Below are positions 58,778-64,000 of a stretch of DNA of 64,000 nt, piece by piece (the first letter of the stretch is position 1; every line of letters begins with the position of its first letter). The position numbers were made by a program, and so were the translations under genes. Source of the DNA: Tragulus kanchil (Eukaryota; Chordata; Mammalia; Artiodactyla; Tragulidae); contig JAIOJX010000024.1 of assembly GCA_022376925.1 (NCBI GenBank), positions 168,981,608 through 169,045,607 on the forward strand, written 5' to 3'. The notes under the pieces were generated by a model. The model had not been told where the DNA came from. It made no database searches and saw only the letters and a program-made list of their open reading frames with translations.

Positions 58778-60022
58778 ACTCTTTTAACAATAACATAGTT
58801 CAAGCAATAATAAGCAATAAGTGCCACTGTGATTCAACTGGCACATGTATAGGTACCATATAGTTCATCAATTTTGAGAAGATTCCAGGAACTGTTAGCT
58901 TGAAAAGATTCCATAGCCTATAGTCTTTCCATGTTTAATGATTTACCTTAGAAAATTTCCAGGAACTGGCATCAAGCTTAGTCTATATTTCTAAAATCTA
59001 CCTTACCCTCCATCTTAAAAATCAAGATATTGACAGTTTATTTAAATAGGAAGGTAGTAATTGAACTGGAAAAAGATCAAACAAGTAAATCAAACAAATT
59101 AAATGAGGAAGTTTAAACTCAAAAACAGGCAAAATGGGACCAACTGGGTGACTCAAAATTTCCCCTCATCAAGGTCAGCTGATTTGGCTTCAAGAATATT
59201 ACTTGTATTAATACCCCCTTCTATGCCCAATAGAAACACATTCCCTCTCTCTTAATTTTTTTTTTTCTTTCTTTTTCTCTCATGCTTAACCTACAATGTG
59301 GACTGGGTTTTCTGTCACTGTAACAAAAATAAATTCTGACTTAAATAGAAAGGGAGGCTCCTTAAAGGACATCAGAGTACTGTCACCAGAGTAAGGCAGA
59401 CTGGATGCATAGTGGAAAACCACCGTGTAAATGCATCCTCTTGTCATTTGCCTGTTGCCAATCTCTTGTTCATCTAATGTACCCTTCCAATTCACTGCAG
59501 AATTACCCTTCTTAAATATTAGTTGAATCATCTGAATTCTTCTCCCTTCTCCCTTTAGCATAAATCCAGAAGTTCTGGCATCCAGTCAAGGCCTTCTCGA
59601 TCTGGTGCTAACTTGCCCTCATTCTCCCAGGCCTGTCAGACTTTTTTCCAAAGCATGTCCAGCACATTCATTCCTTTGCCCTCTCATTCTGAAATGTCTT
59701 TATCTTCATACTTCCTGAAGGAGTCAAGCCCAGCTCAAATCCTCTCTCTTCTGGCTGAAACTTTCCCCATGTCCCCAGTCCTTTTCAATGGTCCCTTCCA
59801 ATAATAGCAGGTAATTTGCATCTGCTCAGGAAGTACTCATCACAAGCTGCCTTATGGTGTACTTACCTGTTCCTTTCTTGAAAGCCACAAGAGTGGCTTT
59901 CAAACTCTTTTAACAATAACATAGTTCAAGCAATAATAAGCAATAAGTGCCACTGTGATTCAACTGGCACATGTATAGGTACCATATAGTTCATCAATTT
60001 TGAGAAGTACTTCCTCCATTTT

Positions 60023-60283
60023 TAAAAAAAATTTTGGCCGCTTTAATTTTTATTTATTTTTTTCATCCATCTTTATTTTTTGACCTGTGTGGGCCTCCCA
60101 TCGCAGTGGCCCTCGTTGCAGAGCACTGGCTGTGGGCGCATGCGCTCCAGAGTGCTGGCTCATAATCGGACACACCCATCCAGCCGATCCGCAGCACATA
60201 GGATCTTCCCGGGCCAGGGCTCGATCCTGTGCCCCTTGCACTGCAAGGCGGACTCTTTACCCACTGGACCACCAGCGAAACCC
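60023..60283 (-). mobile_element. tRNA-type SINE variant
   Basis: The minus-strand head is GGTTTCGCTGGTGGTCCAGTGGGTAAAG, B-box-like GGATCGAGCCC, body diverged from the module-bearing copies, ending near GGATGAAAAAAATAAATAAA without the GC-rich module. Target-site repeats ACTTCCTCCATTTT and ACTGCCTCCATTTT (60009-60022 and 60284-60297). Repeated at about 61127-61387 with one base pattern changed (GGCCCTCG/GGCCTCTCG). Confidence 0.85.
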
Positions 60284-60297
60284 ACTGCCTCCATTTT

Positions 60298-60676
60298 AAT
60301 TCTCAGAGATTAGGATGGAGTAATAGGGTATCATAATTTGGATAGGTTTTGCTTTAAAATACATAAAATATTGGTGTCATAATTGATGACATTCTAGATT
60401 TGTTGGAATTATGATACATAACTGATGGAATTGAAAAGCCGCAAAGAGCTGAGTCATTCCCGCAATCCCACGCCGGCCACAGCTTCCTGGAGTCTCCGCC
60501 TCCACAAAACCCTCCGCCCACGAACTCACTTGGCACTACCCTCTCCCCTCCTTCAGTTTCCACTCTTTACCCATTCCCGCATCCAGCTGCTTAAAAACGC
60601 CTTTATCCCCCACCTCCACCCCTACCCCTCTCTGACTCCTGCCTCTTGAGCTGCGGGCAACTTGAAGACACCCATT
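60298..60676. other. Unique DNA with a GC-richer, pyrimidine-rich stretch
   Basis: 60440-60640 is C-rich with several CG dinucleotides (CACGCCGGCC, CCCGCAATCC), but there is no exon-like frame. Repeated at 61402-61780. Not recognised. Confidence 0.45.
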
Positions 60677-61780
60677 ACCTTTAGGCCTGTCAAACTTTCC
60701 CGATCTGGTGCTAACTTGCCCTCATTCTCCCAGGCCTGTCAGACTTTTTTCCAAAGCATGTCCAGCACATTCATTCCTTTGCCCTCTCATTCTGAAATGT
60801 CTTTATCTTCATACTTCCTGAAGGAGTCAAGCCCAGCTCAAATCCTCTCTCTTCTGGCTGAAACTTTCCCCATGTCCCCAGTCCTTTTCAATGGTCCCTT
60901 CCAATAATAGCAGGTAATTTGCATCTGCTCAGGAAGTACTCATCACAAGCTGCCTTATGGTGTACTTACCTGTTCCTTTCTTGAAAGCCACAAGAGTGGC
61001 TTTCAAACTCTTTTAACAATAACATAGTTCAAGCAATAATAAGCAATAAGTGCCACTGTGATTCAACTGGCACATGTATAGGTACCATATAGTTCATCAA
61101 TTTTGAGAAGTACTTCCTCCATTTTTAAAAAAAATTTTGGCCGCTTTAATTTTTATTTATTTTTTTCATCCATCTTTATTTTTTGACCTGTGTGGGCCTC
61201 CCATCGCAGTGGCCTCTCGTTGCAGAGCACTGGCTGTGGGCGCATGCGCTCCAGAGTGCTGGCTCATAATCGGACACACCCATCCAGCCGATCCGCAGCA
61301 CATAGGATCTTCCCGGGCCAGGGCTCGATCCTGTGCCCCTTGCACTGCAAGGCGGACTCTTTACCCACTGGACCACCAGCGAAACCCACTGCCTCCATTT
61401 TAATTCTCAGAGATTAGGATGGAGTAATAGGGTATCATAATTTGGATAGGTTTTGCTTTAAAATACATAAAATATTGGTGTCATAATTGATGACATTCTA
61501 GATTTGTTGGAATTATGATACATAACTGATGGAATTGAAAAGCCGCAAAGAGCTGAGTCATTCCCGCAATCCCACGCCGGCCACAGCTTCCTGGAGTCTC
61601 CGCCTCCACAAAACCCTCCGCCCACGAACTCACTTGGCACTACCCTCTCCCCTCCTTCAGTTTCCACTCTTTACCCATTCCCGCATCCAGCTGCTTAAAA
61701 ACGCCTTTATCCCCCACCTCCACCCCTACCCCTCTCTGACTCCTGCCTCTTGAGCTGCGGGCAACTTGAAGACACCCATT

Positions 61781-62394
61781 GCCTGCCTGAGGTCAGTGAT
61801 TCTCTATTTTTTTATCAACACGTTTCTTGCAATAACCAAAACACAAGTTTCACAAATCAGTGCTTTTACCCTTTGTTATAGGCTATGCTCTATAGTTTTT
61901 TCTATTTCATTAAGAAAAAATGCAGATCTTAATCCACCAAAATGACGTCACTATGTACAGCAGTTTGAAAAACTACTGAAAACTCTGTACAGTCATAAGA
62001 ACTAAAACTGACCACATTAACGACTTTACAACCACAACATCTGCATAAACATGACTTTAATTCCAAGAAATTCTTGCCCAGAAAGATGAAGTTGCAAATA
62101 ATCAAGAGTTTCCTCAAAGTCTTTTTAACTAAACGACAGACTACAAACAGACCTAACCGTCCATCACGGTAAAGAGCCCCTCCTCCGCAAGATTACTCTT
62201 GGGTTTATGCATCAACTGTTGACTGTTTTAGGTTTGCTTCAAAACTCTCCCTTCCCTCTGTCTGCTAATCCAAAGACGATCACAATTTAGTCCTATCTCA
62301 AACACGCCTTCATTGAAAGACCTGTCTTAAACCAACTCTAATTCTCTGAAGCTATTCTACTCTGGACATCCCTCTTTGAAACGTTAAGATTCTG
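61781..62394. other. Unique AT-rich DNA, nothing recognised
   Basis: No gene or repeat recognised. Confidence 0.5.
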
Positions 62395-62560
62395 TCAACA
62401 AATTTGGCTTTGCTTGATAAATGGTTATTTTGGTGGTCTTTGACACATAAATTCCCCAAGGGGAGGCACAATGCTTATTTATTGAATTCTAACCTCTTCT
62501 GATGATTGAACACTGATGGATGGGAGAGGAAAGGTGTCTTTAAGAATCTCGGGGGAGGGG

Positions 62561-62800
62561 GCTTCCCTGGTGGCCCAGTGGGTAGAGTCGGTCTGGCAGT
62601 GCAAAGGGCACCGGTTAGATCCCTGGCCCGGGAAGATCCCACGTGCCGCTGGACCCGTGTCCAATGCCGAGCCAGCGCTCTGCAGCGCATGCGCCCAGAG
62701 TCTGTGCTCTGCAACCAGAGAGGCCACTGCAATGGGAGGCCCGCGCAGCTCAAAGAATAAAGATAGGTGAAAATAATAATAATAAAAAATCAATAAGCTA
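62561..62800 (+). mobile_element. tRNA-type SINE, shortened variant
   Basis: GGGCTTCCCTGGTGGCCCAGTGGGTAG, B-box GGTTAGATCCCTGGCC, short body without the GGAGCGGCTGG segment, GGGAGGCCCGCGCAGC, then AATAATAATAATAAA tail and no GC-rich module. Repeated at 63732-63971 by D23. Confidence 0.85.
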
Positions 62801-62929
62801 GGCCAAAATTTAAAAATATATATTAAAAAAAAAAGAATGTCAAGGGAGTTAAAGGAGGGAGAGGGATGCACAATGATCAAAGGAGAGCAGCTCTTGTTGT
62901 AGAAACGCTGCATTAACAAATAAACGCAG

Positions 62930-63285
62930 GGCTTCCCTGGTAGCTCAGTGGTAAAGAGTTCCCCTGTCAAATCGTTCCCTGATCCCAAATCGTTTACTGA
63001 TCCGGGAAGATCCCACATGCCGCAGAGCAACTAAGCCCGTGAACCACAGCTATGGAGCTTGTGCTCTAGAGCCTCGGAACCACAACTATTGAGCCCATGT
63101 GCCGCAAGGATTGAAGCTTGTGTGCCCTAGAACCCGAGTTCCACAAGAGAAGTCATTGTAACAAGAAGCCTGCTCACCTCAACTAGAGAGTGGTCCCCAC
63201 TCCCTGCAACGAGAGAAGAACCTACAGCAGCAGTGAAAACCCAGAATAGCCAAAAATAAATAAATAAATACAATTAAAAAAACAA
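62930..63285 (+). mobile_element. CHR-type tRNA SINE, long form, full-length
   Basis: GGCTTCCCTGGTAGCTCAGTGG, the duplicated CTCTAGAGCCTCGG and CCACAACTATTGAGCC body, GTGAAAACCCAGAATAGCC and TAAATAAATAAATA tail. Target-site repeats AACAAATAAACGCAG and AACAAATAAATTCAG (62915-62929 and 63286-63300). Confidence 0.88.
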
Positions 63286-63300
63286 AACAAATAAATTCAG

Positions 63301-63567
63301 TGGTTAGAACAACGCTCCCCTTTCTCTCGTTTTTATCTACTGTGTTCTTTTTACACCTGTTATTCAGATGGTATTATTTTAAATATACAAAATATAAAAC
63401 ATTTAAATTCCATCCCAACCACTTCAAGCCAGTATGTGAGCTTTGAAGTGACCTTTGCCTCCGCTTGAAGCTTGAGGATGCACATAATAATGGATAAAGG
63501 GTTGATAAACGTTTGGTTCTCTTCAGGAATGGTTACTAAGTCACTAAAAAATATGTTAACTTGCGTC
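63301..63567. other. Unique DNA, nothing recognised
   Basis: No gene or repeat recognised. Confidence 0.5.
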
Positions 63568-64000
63568 TCAACAAATTTGGCTTTGCTTGATAAATGGTTA
63601 TTTTGGTGGTCTTTGACACATAAATTCCCCAAGGAGGCACAATGCTTATTTATTGAATTCTAACCTCTTCTGATGATTGAACACTGATGGATGGGAGAGG
63701 AAAGGTGTCTTTAAGAATCTCGGGGGAGGGGGCTTCCCTGGTGGCCCAGTGGGTAGAGTCGGTCTGGCAGTGCAAAGGGCACCGGTTAGATCCCTGGCCC
63801 GGGAAGATCCCACGTGCCGCTGGACCCGTGTCCAATGCCGAGCCAGCGCTCTGCAGCGCATGCGCCCAGAGTCTGTGCTCTGCAACCAGAGAGGCCACTG
63901 CAATGGGAGGCCCGCGCAGCTCAAAGAATAAAGATAGGTGAAAATAATAATAATAAAAAATCAATAAGCTAGGCCAAAATTTAAAAATATATATTAAAAA

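Larger units (their letters stand above)
57804..60007. repeat. Direct duplication D21, offset 1126 bp, with 48 bp of templated filler
   Basis: Copy A 57804-58881, filler 58882-58929, copy B 58930-60007. The filler contains CTTGAAAAGATTCCAT and GGAACTGTTAG, shuffled pieces of the 57752-57790 and 57834 sequence. Copies are otherwise essentially identical. Confidence 0.95.
59598..61780. repeat. Direct duplication D22, offset 1103-1104 bp, with 24 bp of filler
   Basis: Copy A 59598-60676, filler 60677-60700 (contains AGGCCTGTCAAACTTTCC, a corrupted copy of 59628-59648), copy B 60701-61780. It chains onto D21. Confidence 0.95.
62395..64000. repeat. Direct duplication D23, offset 1173-1171 bp, second copy cut by window end
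   Basis: Copy A 62395-63567, copy B 63568-64000 (incomplete). Copy B has lost two bases in CCCCAAGG(GG)AGGC (62461/63633). Confidence 0.94.

Overview
The window is mammalian nuclear DNA from a ruminant. It carries BovB (RTE-type) LINEs, Bov-tA SINEs, several kinds of tRNA-Glu-derived CHR-type SINEs, L1, MIR and L2 remnants, and a class II (betaretrovirus-like) endogenous retrovirus. The species cannot be fixed from the sequence alone. I see no bacterial or organellar genes, tRNA or rRNA genes, or CRISPR arrays.

Only one real host gene is visible: the first coding exon of LEO1 (PAF1 complex) on the minus strand, inside a CpG-island promoter. It appears twice (10939-10996 and 12066-12123) because of a duplication. 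The gene would run leftwards, but no second exon was recognised, so positions 1-10.5 kb are probably intron 1, and everything right of about 12.75 kb lies upstream of the gene. The left edge holds a decayed processed copy of ABI1 (1 to about 3080).

The dominant feature is structural. I find 23 head-to-tail direct duplications. Twenty-two have offsets of about 1.07-1.18 kb and one has an offset of 509 bp. They cut without regard to content through the retrocopy, the promoter, L1, BovB, SINEs, the retrovirus and unique DNA. Copies are almost identical, differing mostly by one-base indels. Many junctions carry a short filler, and some fillers are a garbled version of nearby sequence. About 24 kb of the 64 kb is redundant. 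The best reading is a systematic assembly error, with overlapping contig ends placed side by side instead of merged. Copy-number statements below should be read after collapsing them.

Layout: 1-3.1 kb ABI1 retrocopy; 3.7-9.2 kb two L1 3' pieces, then CHR SINE, BovB and Bov-tA fragments; 10.5-12.75 kb LEO1 promoter and exon 1 (twice); 13-16.2 kb a SINE cluster; 16.4-18.6 kb a perfect hairpin beside a BovB 3' end; 19.4-22 kb an inverted BovB; 22-28.7 kb SINEs, an L1 3' end and AT-rich DNA; 31.6-38.2 kb a long BovB with its 5' half inverted (twin-priming architecture) and two SINEs nested in it; 38.2-42.6 kb mostly unique DNA; 42.6-49.4 kb a minus-strand retrovirus inserted into a SINE, with target-site duplications for both insertions; 49.4-64 kb SINEs and L2 in otherwise unremarkable DNA.

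No new functional system is supported. The most informative biology is the nested insertion history, the twin-primed BovB, the shrunken retrovirus (capsid joined directly to integrase) and a dense, apparently recent tRNA-type SINE family with an unusual GC-rich 3' module.
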